DNA of 34,504 nucleotides from Crocosphaera sp. Lineage in GTDB: Bacteria > Cyanobacteriota > Cyanobacteriia > Cyanobacteriales > Microcystaceae. Under the pieces are notes generated by a model. It was not told the origin of the DNA. It was given only the letters and a program-made list of their open reading frames with translations, and did not search any database. Every line of letters begins with the position of its first letter. The stretch's first letter is position 1. This document shows positions 16,075-25,301 of the stretch, piece by piece. The stretch is from positions 1-34,504 of the forward strand of contig JASJDN010000067.1 in the NCBI GenBank assembly GCA_030065205.1, read 5' to 3'. A program made the position numbers and the translations under genes.

Positions 16075-18567
16075 ATGTTTTTCAACGGTCTTTTGCACCG
16101 AATGTTGAGAGGCGTTGTGGTGTTTGCGATCGCCACCTCTCTCCTGCTCACAACAACTGTCCCACCAGCAATGGCACAGCAAATTCTGCCCCATCCTGAC
16201 GACCCCTTTTCGGGAAAAGTTGGGCTAACCGTTCCTGAGTCTGTACCCGATAAACCAGAATTGAAACTGCCTTCTACCTTTGGTATTGAAAATGCCCCCA
16301 ATATCCTGGTGGTGATGCTGGATGACGTTGGCTATGGTCAATTCGGTACCTTTGGTAGCCCGATGATTAACACCCCGACAATGGATAAGGTGGCAGACAA
16401 CGGCTTACGCTACACCCAATTCCATACCACTGCACTCTGTTCCCCCACACGAGCTGCTCTACTCACTGGACGAAACCACCACTCCGTAGCCACTGGCGCC
16501 CTAAGTAATGGCTCAACGGGATACCCTGGATATAACAGCATTATTCCCCAAAGTGCCGCCACCTTTGCCCAAGTCCTTCAGGCTTATGGTTATGGAACCG
16601 CCTGGTTTGGTAAAAACCATAACGTTCCCGAATGGGAAGCCACGGAAGCCGGTCCGTTTGAACATTGGCCTACAGGGTTGGGGTTTGACTATTTTTATGG
16701 GTTTATTGGCGGAGATGCTGACCAATACCACCCTCCCCTTATTGAAAATACAACCCGTGTCCAACCCGCGGAAACCAACGCCGATGGTTCCCCTTATCAC
16801 TTCAACACCGATTTAGCCGATCATGCAATCAACTACATCAAGACTCAAAACGTCTTATTACCCGAAAAACCCTTTCTAGCCTACTTTGCTACTGGTGCTA
16901 CCCATTCTCCCCACCAAGTTCCTCAGAAATGGCTCGACAAATATGACCAATATAAGGCAGAACACAACGGGGAAAGTATGTTCGCTATGGGGTGGGACGA
17001 ATATCGTAAACAAGCCTTTGAGCAACAGAAGGCATTGGGCGTTATTCCCCCAGAGACTGAGTTAACCCCTCGTCCGGCTTCCCTACCCGCCTGGGATTCA
17101 TTGACTGCTGATGAACAAGCCTTATATGCCCGTATGATGGAAGTTTGTGCAGCTTTTACCGAGCAAACCGACTATGAGATCGGTCGAGTTATTGATGCCA
17201 TTGACGAGATTGGTGAATTAGATAATACGATGATTATCTACATCGCTGGCGATAACGGCTCCAGTGCTGAAGGAGGTTTTGAAGGACTTCTCAATGAAGT
17301 AACCTTTTTCAACGGCTTGGAGGAAACTCTCGATAGCAAACTAGCCGCCATGGATACCCTCGGTGGGGAGATGCACTATAATCACTTCCCCTCTGCTTGG
17401 GCTTGGGCAATGGATACACCCTTCCAATGGACAAAACAGATTGCTTCCCACTTTGGCGGTACTCGCAACGGTATGGCAATTTCTTGGCCGGCTCGGATCA
17501 CGGACATTGGTACCACCCGCTACCAGTTCAGCCACATCATTGATATTTTCCCGACTATTTTAGAAGCAGTGGGTATTCCGGCTCCAGTTAAAGTCAATGG
17601 TGTCGATCAAAAGCCCATCGAAGGCACAAGTTTGGTGTATACCTTTGATGATGCTGATGCTGAGACTCTTCATACCACTCAATATTTTGAGATGTTGGGC
17701 AACCAGGGAATCTACGATAATGGCTGGATGGCTAGTGCCATGCGGGGTGAGCCTTGGCTTGACCAAAACGACGACTCCATTGATGTGCTGCACATGAACT
17801 GGGAGCTTTACAACATTAATGCAGACTTTTCCCAGGCCAACGATCTAGCTGCTCAAGAGCCCGAAAAGCTGGATGAAATGATTAAGCTGTTCTATGCTGA
17901 AGCCTCTAAATACAACGTCTTTCCTCTGGATGACAGCAAAACTGAACGATTTGATGAGTCCTATCGCCCGACGATTACCGAAGGGCGCACCACCTTTACC
18001 TATCCCGATTATTTCCGCACCAGGGAAACTTCAGCCCCTGACATGAAAGGCAAGAGCCACAGCATCACAGCCGATGTGGTCTTTAACACAGGTGATGAAG
18101 GGGTACTGCTCACCGTAGGGGGGCGTTTTGGCGGTTTTGGACTATTCATCAAGGACGAGCAACTGGTTTACCACTACAATCTTGCCGGGATAGAGCGCTA
18201 TGAGATAACGTCCACTAGCCCTTTACCGACAGGCAACGTTACCTTTAAGGCAGAATATCTCACAGATAGTGAGGAACCTTATGCTGGAGCAACAGTTGCT
18301 CTCTATGCTAACGACATCCAGATTGGTCAAGGTCGAGTTGAAAAAAGTCTTCCGGTTAAATTTAACCAGGACGAAACCTTCGATGTAGGCTTTGATACAG
18401 GGACACCTGTAACTGAAAGCTATGTCGATGAAATGCCCTTTGACTTTACTGGAACCTTGAATGACGTGACGGTTGATTTGCTCGATGAATCTAATCCCCA
18501 GTCACCTGAAATCACAGTCAGGAATCAAGAATTGTGGGACTTAATAATTCAGGAAGTTATTCGATAA
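16075..18567 (+). CDS. Exported arylsulfatase-like protein with C-terminal beta-sandwich, copy A
   Basis: 830 aa from ATG at 16075; the same ATG context (TTATCTATGTTTTTCAACGG) begins copy B. Signal peptide MFFNGLLHRMLRGVVVFAIATSLLL...AMAQQ. Sulfatase core: APNILVVMLDDVGYGQFGTFG with metal Asp pair, Cys122 in CSPTR (formylglycine site) followed by AALLTGRNHH, then GKNHNVPEWE, and DNGSSAEGG. About residues 660-830 form a beta-rich domain (ITADVVFNTGDEGVLLTVGGRFGGFGLFI...), laminin-G-like in pattern, seen in large arylsulfatases. It ends WDLIIQEVIR. Substrate unknown; such enzymes act on aryl or alkyl sulfates. It depends on the FGE encoded downstream. 29 bp before copy B, so co-transcribed. Confidence 0.93.
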   Translation: MFFNGLLHRMLRGVVVFAIATSLLLTTTVPPAMAQQILPHPDDPFSGKVGLTVPESVPDKPELKLPSTFGIENAPNILVVMLDDVGYGQFGTFGSPMINTPTMDKVADNGLRYTQFHTTALCSPTRAALLTGRNHHSVATGALSNGSTGYPGYNSIIPQSAATFAQVLQAYGYGTAWFGKNHNVPEWEATEAGPFEHWPTGLGFDYFYGFIGGDADQYHPPLIENTTRVQPAETNADGSPYHFNTDLADHAINYIKTQNVLLPEKPFLAYFATGATHSPHQVPQKWLDKYDQYKAEHNGESMFAMGWDEYRKQAFEQQKALGVIPPETELTPRPASLPAWDSLTADEQALYARMMEVCAAFTEQTDYEIGRVIDAIDEIGELDNTMIIYIAGDNGSSAEGGFEGLLNEVTFFNGLEETLDSKLAAMDTLGGEMHYNHFPSAWAWAMDTPFQWTKQIASHFGGTRNGMAISWPARITDIGTTRYQFSHIIDIFPTILEAVGIPAPVKVNGVDQKPIEGTSLVYTFDDADAETLHTTQYFEMLGNQGIYDNGWMASAMRGEPWLDQNDDSIDVLHMNWELYNINADFSQANDLAAQEPEKLDEMIKLFYAEASKYNVFPLDDSKTERFDESYRPTITEGRTTFTYPDYFRTRETSAPDMKGKSHSITADVVFNTGDEGVLLTVGGRFGGFGLFIKDEQLVYHYNLAGIERYEITSTSPLPTGNVTFKAEYLTDSEEPYAGATVALYANDIQIGQGRVEKSLPVKFNQDETFDVGFDTGTPVTESYVDEMPFDFTGTLNDVTVDLLDESNPQSPEITVRNQELWDLIIQEVIR
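18535..18567 (+). repeat. 33-bp repeat ending sulfatase copy A
   Basis: The last 33 bp, including the stop codon, are identical to 21093-21125 at the end of copy B. They encode WDLIIQEVIR. The identity contrasts with much greater divergence just before it, pointing to gene conversion or to a selected C-terminal tag. Confidence 0.85.
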
Positions 18568-18596
18568 GTGACTGTAACTTTTATGAGGTTTTATCT

Positions 18597-21125
18597 ATGT
18601 TTTTCAACGGTCTTTGGAACCGGATTTTGAAAGGAGTAGTGGCGGTAGCGATCGCAACATCTCTCTTATGGGGGACTATTGCTCCCCCTGTATTAGCCCA
18701 AACTGCTGATGGCACCGCCCTACCTTTTCCTCCCGTGCCTTCTGCTAGTACCGCCAATGAGACTCTACAAGAGTCCACTATGATTCGGCGGGAAGAACCG
18801 AACTATCTACCCGACGATGCCCCCAATATCTTGGTTATTCTCCTGGATGATGTGGGATTTGGGCAGGCTGAAGCATTTGGTGGTGAGATTCATGCCCCCA
18901 CCATTAAACGCCTGTGGGATGAAGGAATTGCCTATAACACTTTCCATACCACTTCCATTTGTTCTCCCACTCGTGCCTCCCTGTTGACCGGGCGCAATCA
19001 CCAACGTGTTCACTCCGGCACGATCACTGAACGGGCGGTAGACTGGGATGGTTATCTCGGTGTCATTCCCGAAACGACGGCCACATTGCCAGCAGTATTG
19101 CACGAATATGGTTACAAAACTGCCGCCTTTGGAAAATGGCATAACACCCCCGCCACTGAAACCACCAAAATGGGACCCTTCGATCGCTGGCCTACTGGCT
19201 ATGGCTTTGACTATTTCTATGGCTTTATGGCCGGAGAAACCTCCCAATATGAGCCACGGCTGTTTGAAAATACAACCCCGATCGAACCCCCCCACAATTT
19301 CCCTGATGGAAGTCCATACCATTTAAGTGAAGACATGGCGAATCAGGCGGTGACTTGGCTGCGTCAGCGTCAAGCGTATACTCCCGACAAGCCCTTCTTT
19401 CTCTACTGGGCTCCTGGTGCTGCCCACGGTCCCCATCATATTTTCGGAGAACTTGCCGATCAATATAAAGACGATAATGGTGAGAGTCTATTTAAGGATG
19501 GTTGGGATGAGTTGCGTCGCCGCACGTTTGAGCGCCAGAAAAGTTTAGATTGGCTTCCCCTGGCAGCCGATACCGTCGATACCCCTCGACCCGAAGAGAT
19601 GGAGGCTTGGACTGAAATTCCCGAATCCGAACGGGATTTCCAAATCCGCTTGATGGAGCTTTACGCTGCCTTTGTCGAGGATGTAGATACTCAAGCAGGG
19701 AAGATCGTTGACGAACTCGAAACCGAAGGTATTCGAGACAACACCCTGATCTTTTACATTTGGGGCGACAACGGTGCCAGTGCTGAAGGGCAAAAGGGCA
19801 GCATCAGCGAACTGCTCGCCCAGAACCAGATTCCCAATACAGTAGACGAACAACTTCTTGCTCTCAGCGAGCAATTTGGCACCACAGAAGATCCCTCTGG
19901 TCTGTCTGCCTTGGGAACTGCGAAAACGGACAATATGTACAATGCAGCTTGGGCTTGGGCTGGCGATGCACCGTTCCGCTATACCAAGTTGATTGCCTCT
20001 CACTTCGGTGGGACTCGCAACCCCTTGGTGATTTCTTGGCCGGCTAAGATTACCCCAGACTCCACAGCCCGTTCCCAGTTCCATCACGTCAACGACATCG
20101 CCCCTACCATTTACGACATTCTCGATATTACCCCACCAGAGGAGTTCTATGGCTTTATCCAGGAGCCACTTGATGGCACTAGCATGGCCTATACCTTTGA
20201 CGATCCCACTGCACCAGGTGAAAAGGAGATCCAGTATTTTGAGAATAACGGCAGTCGTGGCATCTATTTCGATGGCTGGTATGCCTGCACGTTTGGTCCT
20301 CTGACTCCCTGGACTACTGGTGACAGTGAAGCTTTAGCACAGTGGGATTCTAGTGAAGATGTGTGGGAATTATACGACCTGACGACGGACTTCACGCAAC
20401 AGAACGATCTTGCAGCCGAACAGCCAGAGATTCTGGAGATGATGAAGCAACTGTTCTTGCAAGAAGCAGAAGAAAATAAGGTCTTTCCCATTGGCGGCGG
20501 TCTCTGGACGCGCATCCATCCTGAAGATCGGGTCGCGACTCCTTACACCAGTTGGACGTTTGATACCACCACGACTCGGATGCCTGAGTTTACCGCACCA
20601 GGTTTAGGTCGTCAAAGCAACTTGGTGACAATCGATGTTGACCTAAACGGTAACGATTCCGGTGTCCTCTATGCTCTCGGTGGTGCGAGTGGCGGTTTGA
20701 CCTTTTTCATGGAGGACGGAAAGCTCAAGTACGAGTACAACATGATGTTGTTGGATCGGTACAAAGCTGAATCCGCAGCGATTCCTTCGGGTCCCCACAG
20801 CATTGAAGTGAAAACTACCTTCACTAGCCTGGAACCCCTTGCTCCAGCCAATGTGGTGATTAAGGTTGATGGAACTGAAGTTGCTAGTACCACGGTTGAG
20901 CGCACGGTGCCTGGTGCTTTTACCGCTAGTGAGAGCTTCGATGTTGGGACAGATTTGGGTTCTCCTGTTTCGCTGGATTACGCCGATGAAGTTCCCTTCC
21001 CCTTCACTGGCACCGTGAATAAACTGACAGTTGAGTTGCTCGACGAAGTGGCTCCCCAGGAACCTGAAATCGAAGTGAGTAATGAAAATTTTTGGGACTT
21101 AATAATTCAGGAAGTTATTCGATAA
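18597..21125 (+). CDS. Exported arylsulfatase-like protein with C-terminal beta-sandwich, copy B
   Basis: 842 aa from ATG at 18597; an upstream in-frame ATG at 18534 lies within copy A and is not used. Signal peptide MFFNGLWNRILKGVVAVAIATSLLWGTIAPPVLAQT. Core: APNILVILLDDVGFGQAEAFGG, Cys122 in CSPTR (same residue number as copy A) and RASLLTGRNHQ, then GKWHNTPATE (the usual GKWH sulfatase motif, whereas copy A has GKNH), and GDNGASAEGQKG. The same beta-rich C-terminal domain and the same last ten residues as copy A. It is a diverged tandem duplicate whose two ends have stayed alike. Transcription probably ends at the hairpin at 21261. Confidence 0.93.
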   Translation: MFFNGLWNRILKGVVAVAIATSLLWGTIAPPVLAQTADGTALPFPPVPSASTANETLQESTMIRREEPNYLPDDAPNILVILLDDVGFGQAEAFGGEIHAPTIKRLWDEGIAYNTFHTTSICSPTRASLLTGRNHQRVHSGTITERAVDWDGYLGVIPETTATLPAVLHEYGYKTAAFGKWHNTPATETTKMGPFDRWPTGYGFDYFYGFMAGETSQYEPRLFENTTPIEPPHNFPDGSPYHLSEDMANQAVTWLRQRQAYTPDKPFFLYWAPGAAHGPHHIFGELADQYKDDNGESLFKDGWDELRRRTFERQKSLDWLPLAADTVDTPRPEEMEAWTEIPESERDFQIRLMELYAAFVEDVDTQAGKIVDELETEGIRDNTLIFYIWGDNGASAEGQKGSISELLAQNQIPNTVDEQLLALSEQFGTTEDPSGLSALGTAKTDNMYNAAWAWAGDAPFRYTKLIASHFGGTRNPLVISWPAKITPDSTARSQFHHVNDIAPTIYDILDITPPEEFYGFIQEPLDGTSMAYTFDDPTAPGEKEIQYFENNGSRGIYFDGWYACTFGPLTPWTTGDSEALAQWDSSEDVWELYDLTTDFTQQNDLAAEQPEILEMMKQLFLQEAEENKVFPIGGGLWTRIHPEDRVATPYTSWTFDTTTTRMPEFTAPGLGRQSNLVTIDVDLNGNDSGVLYALGGASGGLTFFMEDGKLKYEYNMMLLDRYKAESAAIPSGPHSIEVKTTFTSLEPLAPANVVIKVDGTEVASTTVERTVPGAFTASESFDVGTDLGSPVSLDYADEVPFPFTGTVNKLTVELLDEVAPQEPEIEVSNENFWDLIIQEVIR
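21093..21125 (+). repeat. 33-bp repeat ending sulfatase copy B
   Basis: Identical to 18535-18567 at the end of copy A; see that entry. Confidence 0.85.
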
Positions 21126-21260
21126 CGAAGTCAAAAGCCAGAAATGGTTTTTGTAACAAGGTTAGAAAAATACTCCAAAATTATTTCCACTGGAACCCGA
21201 ATGAAGCAGTATCTAACTCTCCTTGGTCAAATTAACTTACTAACCTAAGTTAAACTTAAT

Positions 21261-21284
21261 CTCCCGGTTGACTATGGCCGGGAG
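21261..21284 (+). terminator. Probable terminator after sulfatase genes
   Basis: CTCCCGG, 10-nt loop, CCGGGAG, then CTTTTCCC. A 7-bp GC-rich stem with a short T run, 135 bp past the sulfatase stop and 60 bp before the FGE gene, so the FGE gene may have its own promoter. Confidence 0.6.
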
Positions 21285-21345
21285 CTTTTCCCTCTCATAT
21301 TAAATAAATCAAGTTTCTCTGTACCGAAATAATTCTGCAAATCAA

Positions 21346-22365
21346 ATGATGAATAATTCTCAAAATTACATTCAAAAACTCCTAATTGTTCTCAGTGTTT
21401 TTATTCTGACTTTTACTATTTTTAGTCCGAGTACGTTTGCTGTCCCCTCTTCTTCTTCAACTTGTCCTGAAAATATGGTTTTAATTCCCGAAGGAGATTT
21501 CAAAATGGGGTCGGAGCAACCAGAATTTATCGAAGAACTACCTGTTGAAGATGTTACCGTTAGTTCATTTTGCATTGACTCCCACGAAATTACCAACGCT
21601 CAATTTACCAAATTTGTTGAAGATACAGGTTACGTTACCATTGCCGAACGTCCCCTATCAAAAGAACAATTTCCTGATTTACCCGATGAGCAGCGATCGC
21701 CTGGTTCTCTGGTTTTTGAACCTCCCGCAGAAGGCATTCAACAAGTCGCTTATATGAGTTGGTGGCATTGGGTTACGGGTGCAAACTGGCAACATCCCTA
21801 CGGCCCCGATAGCGATATTAAAGGGAAAGAAAAGCATCCCGTTGTTCATATTGCCTATGAAGATGCCTTAGCTTATGCCAAGTGGGCAGGGAAACAACTT
21901 CCCACCGAAGCACAATGGGAATACGCAGCTAGAGGTGGTTTAAAAGACTCTACCTATACTTGGGGCAAAGAATATTCTGCCAAAAAAGCTAATACCTGGC
22001 AAGGGATTTTTCCTTTTCTAAATACCAAAGCGGATGGCTACTTGGGAACGGCTCCTGTGGGTTCGTTTGAAGCCAATGGTTACGGTTTGTATGACATGAC
22101 GGGTAACGTTTGGGAATGGACAGCCGACTGGTATCAGGTTGAACGAAAGAACATGGCTCATAGCGTTAACCCAGAAGGTCCCAGCCAAGCTGAAAGTTTT
22201 GACCCGAAAAAACCAGCATCGGGGTCGCTACACGTTATCAAAGGGGGTTCACACCTCTGTGCTAAAAATTATTGCAGTCGATACCGTCCGGCTGCACGGG
22301 AGTCCCAGTCACCCGATACGGGAACCACCCATATTGGTTTTCGGCTCATCAAAAATTTGGGATAA
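21346..22365 (+). CDS. Formylglycine-generating enzyme (sulfatase maturase), with signal peptide
   Basis: 339 aa. FGE-sulfatase fold from about residue 40: MVLIPEGDFKMGSEQPEF, SFCIDSHEITNAQFTKFVEDTGYVT, HPVVHIAYEDALAYAKWAGKQLPTEAQWEYAARGG, GYGLYDMTGNVWEWTADWY, and KGGSHLCAKNYCSRYRPAARESQ...HIGFRL. The two catalytic, copper-binding Cys of true FGE are present as Cys305 and Cys310 (C-x4-C in the last block), separating it from the many FGE-like proteins without them. It oxidises the Cys of CxPxR/CxAxR to formylglycine. The N-terminus (NYIQKLLIVLSVFILTFTIFSPSTFA) looks like a signal peptide, unusual for a bacterial FGE. Gene order places it as maturase for the three upstream sulfatases. Confidence 0.94.
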   Translation: MMNNSQNYIQKLLIVLSVFILTFTIFSPSTFAVPSSSSTCPENMVLIPEGDFKMGSEQPEFIEELPVEDVTVSSFCIDSHEITNAQFTKFVEDTGYVTIAERPLSKEQFPDLPDEQRSPGSLVFEPPAEGIQQVAYMSWWHWVTGANWQHPYGPDSDIKGKEKHPVVHIAYEDALAYAKWAGKQLPTEAQWEYAARGGLKDSTYTWGKEYSAKKANTWQGIFPFLNTKADGYLGTAPVGSFEANGYGLYDMTGNVWEWTADWYQVERKNMAHSVNPEGPSQAESFDPKKPASGSLHVIKGGSHLCAKNYCSRYRPAARESQSPDTGTTHIGFRLIKNLG

Positions 22366-22412
22366 ATTATGACATCTCAAAATTACAGTGAAAAAGACGA
22401 ATTGGTAGAACA

Positions 22413-25301
22413 ATGTTTCAAAAGAAGTTGAATTTGCACTTTAATTGGCAAAAATGGGAGTCAGAAAAGGCCAACTTGAAAGTATTCTCCCCCTCTCTGG
22501 CAGTAAGGATTATTTTCAAAATGTTTATTATCAATGAATTTGAAAACGTTCTGCTAGAGCTAGAAAAGGAGGGATTGATTAGGGGACCAATTCATTCGAG
22601 CATCGGCCAGGAAGCGATCGCCGCTGCTACTATAGCAGCATTGGAAAAATCAGATCAAATTAACGGAACACACCGAGCGCATCATCTGTTTTTAGGGAAA
22701 TCGATGCAATATGTGCTTCAGGATGATTGGAATCCTATTGAGCAAGATTTACCCGAAAAAGGACTTGAAGTTCTTAGACGAACATTTGCTGAAATAATGG
22801 GACTTGCTCCCGGATATTGCGGAGGACACGGTGGTTCGATGCACTTGCGCTACGGAGAAGCTGGTTTTTTTGGCTCGAATGCAGTTGTAGGAGGAGGAAT
22901 TCCCATAGCCACGGGAGTAGCTTTTGCCCAAAAGTGCAAAAAAACCCAAAACCTAGTCATCAGTTTCTTGGGGGATGGAGCTACCAATCAAGGAACTTTC
23001 CATGAAGCCTGCAATTTAGCGGCCATCTGGGATTTACCGATCATCTTTTTTATCGAAAATAACCTTTATGCCGAGGCAACAACTGTAGAAAATGGCTGTA
23101 GCGTTGAGAATCTATCCCAAAGGGCGAGTGCCTATGGTATGAATGGCTATATGGTAGATGGTTATGACATTCTAGCGATTTATCAACTGATCGAGCAGAT
23201 TAAATCCAAGAGAAAGCCTTGCATCATTGAAGCTAAGACATATCGCCATTATGACCACACAGGAAAGATATGGGGAAGTGAGATCGGCTATCGCAGCAGA
23301 GAAGAAGAAGAAAAATGGTTGGGTAAGGATGCTATTTCTTGTTTTCCCAATTCATTGATAGAAGCGGGAATCTTGACAGAAGCTGAAATTAGTAGGATTA
23401 AGGATGTCGCAATAAGCAGTGTTGCAAAAGCCTTGGATTTCTGTTTGACTGGCGAAACCCCAAGAAGAATTCGTCCGCAATTATGGCCAAAGCCAGAAAC
23501 TGTTTATTATGGACTCCGAAGTAATGGTGATGAGTGGCAGGCGATCTCCTTCAGGGAACGCGAACAGTTTACTGATTTCCGAAATATACTCTACACCGAA
23601 GCAATAGCCGCTGCCATTACATATTGGTTTCAAAAGAGTCAGGATGTATGTTTTATTGGGGAGGAGATCGGTAGTCCTGGCAGTATCTTACATAGTGCCA
23701 ATCCTGAATTTCCCCAACAATATGCTACCCAGATTTTTAATACACCCATTTCCGAAGCTGGATTTGTTGGTTTAAGCTGTGGAGCAGCGATGAGCAAGCT
23801 GCGACCTATTGTAGAGATTATGTACTCCAATTTTTCCTTGGTGGCTGCCGATCAACTCTTTGCCCAAATAGGTAAATCAAGGTATTTGTATGGGAACACT
23901 GTGGATCTCCCCATTGTTGTTCGGACAAAAGTGACTCTAGGTTTGGGAATGGGGGAACATCATTCGATGAATCCAGTTGGTCTTTTTGCCCTATTCCCCG
24001 GATGGCGGATTTTAGTCCCCTCTAATGCTTTTGACTACATCGGTTTGTTCAATTCTGCCATGCAGTCCCTCGACCCAGTTTTAATCGTCGAGTTCAAATC
24101 CCTTTATACCCAAGAGTTTCCAGTTCCTGATGCCGATTTGGATTATTTTATTCCTCTGGGAAAAGCTAGGATTGCAGAAATTGGTGAAGACATAACCATA
24201 ATTACCTATGGGTCAATGGTTGGGCGTTGCCAAAATTTAGCTAAAATACTCGCAACTGAGGGAATTTCGGTGGAAATCATTGATTTGCGATCACTGGATT
24301 TCCCTAGTATTGATTACGATACTATTGGCAACTCGGTTCAAAAAACTCGTGCTGTTATCATCGTGGAAGAAGCGGCAGCCAGTCAAGGGATTTGTAAAAC
24401 CATAGCCGCCAATATAACCGAAAAGTTTTTCACTCATCTTCAAAGTCCAGTGGTCTGTATTACAGGTAAAGATGTTAATCCTGTTGAGGAAACAACTTAT
24501 ACTCATCCTGTATTGTTTGCTCTGCAATATGCTCTGTTTGAGCTATGGAAATCTTGGGGAATTAAACCAGATATAATTATGGGGTATAGTGCAGGGGACT
24601 ATTTTAGTGCTTATGTCGCTGGAGTTTTTAGCCTAGAAAATGGTTTAAAAATGGCTACTGAACGTAGTCGGTTGATGTACGCCTTACCAAAGGAAGGTGC
24701 ATTTGTAGCAGTGAAGGCATCGGAACAAGAAGTTCGCACAGCAATTGCACCCTTTGCTGCTTCCGTTTGGATTGGTGCCTTCAATAACCCCAAAAATGTG
24801 TCAATTTCCGGGAAGAGCGAAGACGTTCGCGCAGTGTCTGCGAAGTTAGAAGCAGAGGGATTTAAAACTCAGAAACTAAAGGCTTCTATTGCCTTCCATA
24901 CACCTTTAATGGCACCAATGTTAGGTGAATTTAAACATATCCTCCAAGAAATCAATTTTTCTCTACCACAAATTAAGCTGGTTTCCAGTATGACTGGGAA
25001 AGTAGTAACACAGGAAGTGACTACTCCAAATTATTGGTGTCATCATATTATCCAGCCAGTCGAGCTTTTTGCTAGTGTGGATACTCTGAAAAGGGAGGGA
25101 GTTGAGGTTTTCCTCGAAATCGGACCGAGGCCGATAGTCTGGCGGGTGACTAGCAAGGAGCAACCAGAGAATGAGACTTTATGGCTATCCAGTTTGTCTT
25201 CAAACGAAATGGATTGGCAACAAATGTTAACAAGCACTGCTAAACTTTATCTGCATGGTGTTGCAGTAGATTGGGTGGGCTTTGACCGTGATTATAACTG
25301 A
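22413..25301 (+). CDS. E1 alpha/beta dehydrogenase fused to a truncated acyltransferase
   Basis: 962 aa in three parts. Residues about 30-350 are E1 alpha of a thiamine-pyrophosphate 2-oxoacid dehydrogenase: GPIHSSIGQEA, GYCGGHGGSMH, and the TPP motif GDG (187-189) to NN (216-217). About 385-700 are E1 beta: DVCFIGEEIG, NTPISEAGFVGLSCGAAM, IVEIMYSNF, GEHHSMNP, VEIIDLRSLDF, VIIVEEA. From residue 701 (LFALQYALFELWKSWGIKPD) it is a polyketide-type acyltransferase with Ser726 in GYSAGDYFSAY, His829 in FHTPLM and the C-terminal FLEIGPRP...WLSSL. The AT lacks its first part with the FPGQGSQ oxyanion loop, and its GHSxGE is GYSAGD; E1 beta lacks its last 30 or so residues. The start is uncertain (22413 or ATG 22521). 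It follows FGE by 47 bp. Function unknown; E1 activity plausible, AT activity doubtful. Confidence 0.85.
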   Translation: MFQKKLNLHFNWQKWESEKANLKVFSPSLAVRIIFKMFIINEFENVLLELEKEGLIRGPIHSSIGQEAIAAATIAALEKSDQINGTHRAHHLFLGKSMQYVLQDDWNPIEQDLPEKGLEVLRRTFAEIMGLAPGYCGGHGGSMHLRYGEAGFFGSNAVVGGGIPIATGVAFAQKCKKTQNLVISFLGDGATNQGTFHEACNLAAIWDLPIIFFIENNLYAEATTVENGCSVENLSQRASAYGMNGYMVDGYDILAIYQLIEQIKSKRKPCIIEAKTYRHYDHTGKIWGSEIGYRSREEEEKWLGKDAISCFPNSLIEAGILTEAEISRIKDVAISSVAKALDFCLTGETPRRIRPQLWPKPETVYYGLRSNGDEWQAISFREREQFTDFRNILYTEAIAAAITYWFQKSQDVCFIGEEIGSPGSILHSANPEFPQQYATQIFNTPISEAGFVGLSCGAAMSKLRPIVEIMYSNFSLVAADQLFAQIGKSRYLYGNTVDLPIVVRTKVTLGLGMGEHHSMNPVGLFALFPGWRILVPSNAFDYIGLFNSAMQSLDPVLIVEFKSLYTQEFPVPDADLDYFIPLGKARIAEIGEDITIITYGSMVGRCQNLAKILATEGISVEIIDLRSLDFPSIDYDTIGNSVQKTRAVIIVEEAAASQGICKTIAANITEKFFTHLQSPVVCITGKDVNPVEETTYTHPVLFALQYALFELWKSWGIKPDIIMGYSAGDYFSAYVAGVFSLENGLKMATERSRLMYALPKEGAFVAVKASEQEVRTAIAPFAASVWIGAFNNPKNVSISGKSEDVRAVSAKLEAEGFKTQKLKASIAFHTPLMAPMLGEFKHILQEINFSLPQIKLVSSMTGKVVTQEVTTPNYWCHHIIQPVELFASVDTLKREGVEVFLEIGPRPIVWRVTSKEQPENETLWLSSLSSNEMDWQQMLTSTAKLYLHGVAVDWVGFDRDYN

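Noticed and set aside
19545..20087. 180-codon frame antisense to sulfatase copy B, and a similar 171-codon one at 18807-19322
   Set aside because: They are shadows of the GC-richer sulfatase gene; no start signal and Cys/Ser-rich translation without pattern.
22413..25301. The acyltransferase part as a full FabD or PKS AT
   Set aside because: It lacks the N-terminal FPGQGSQ region seen in fabD of the same window and begins only about 25 residues before the active-site Ser.
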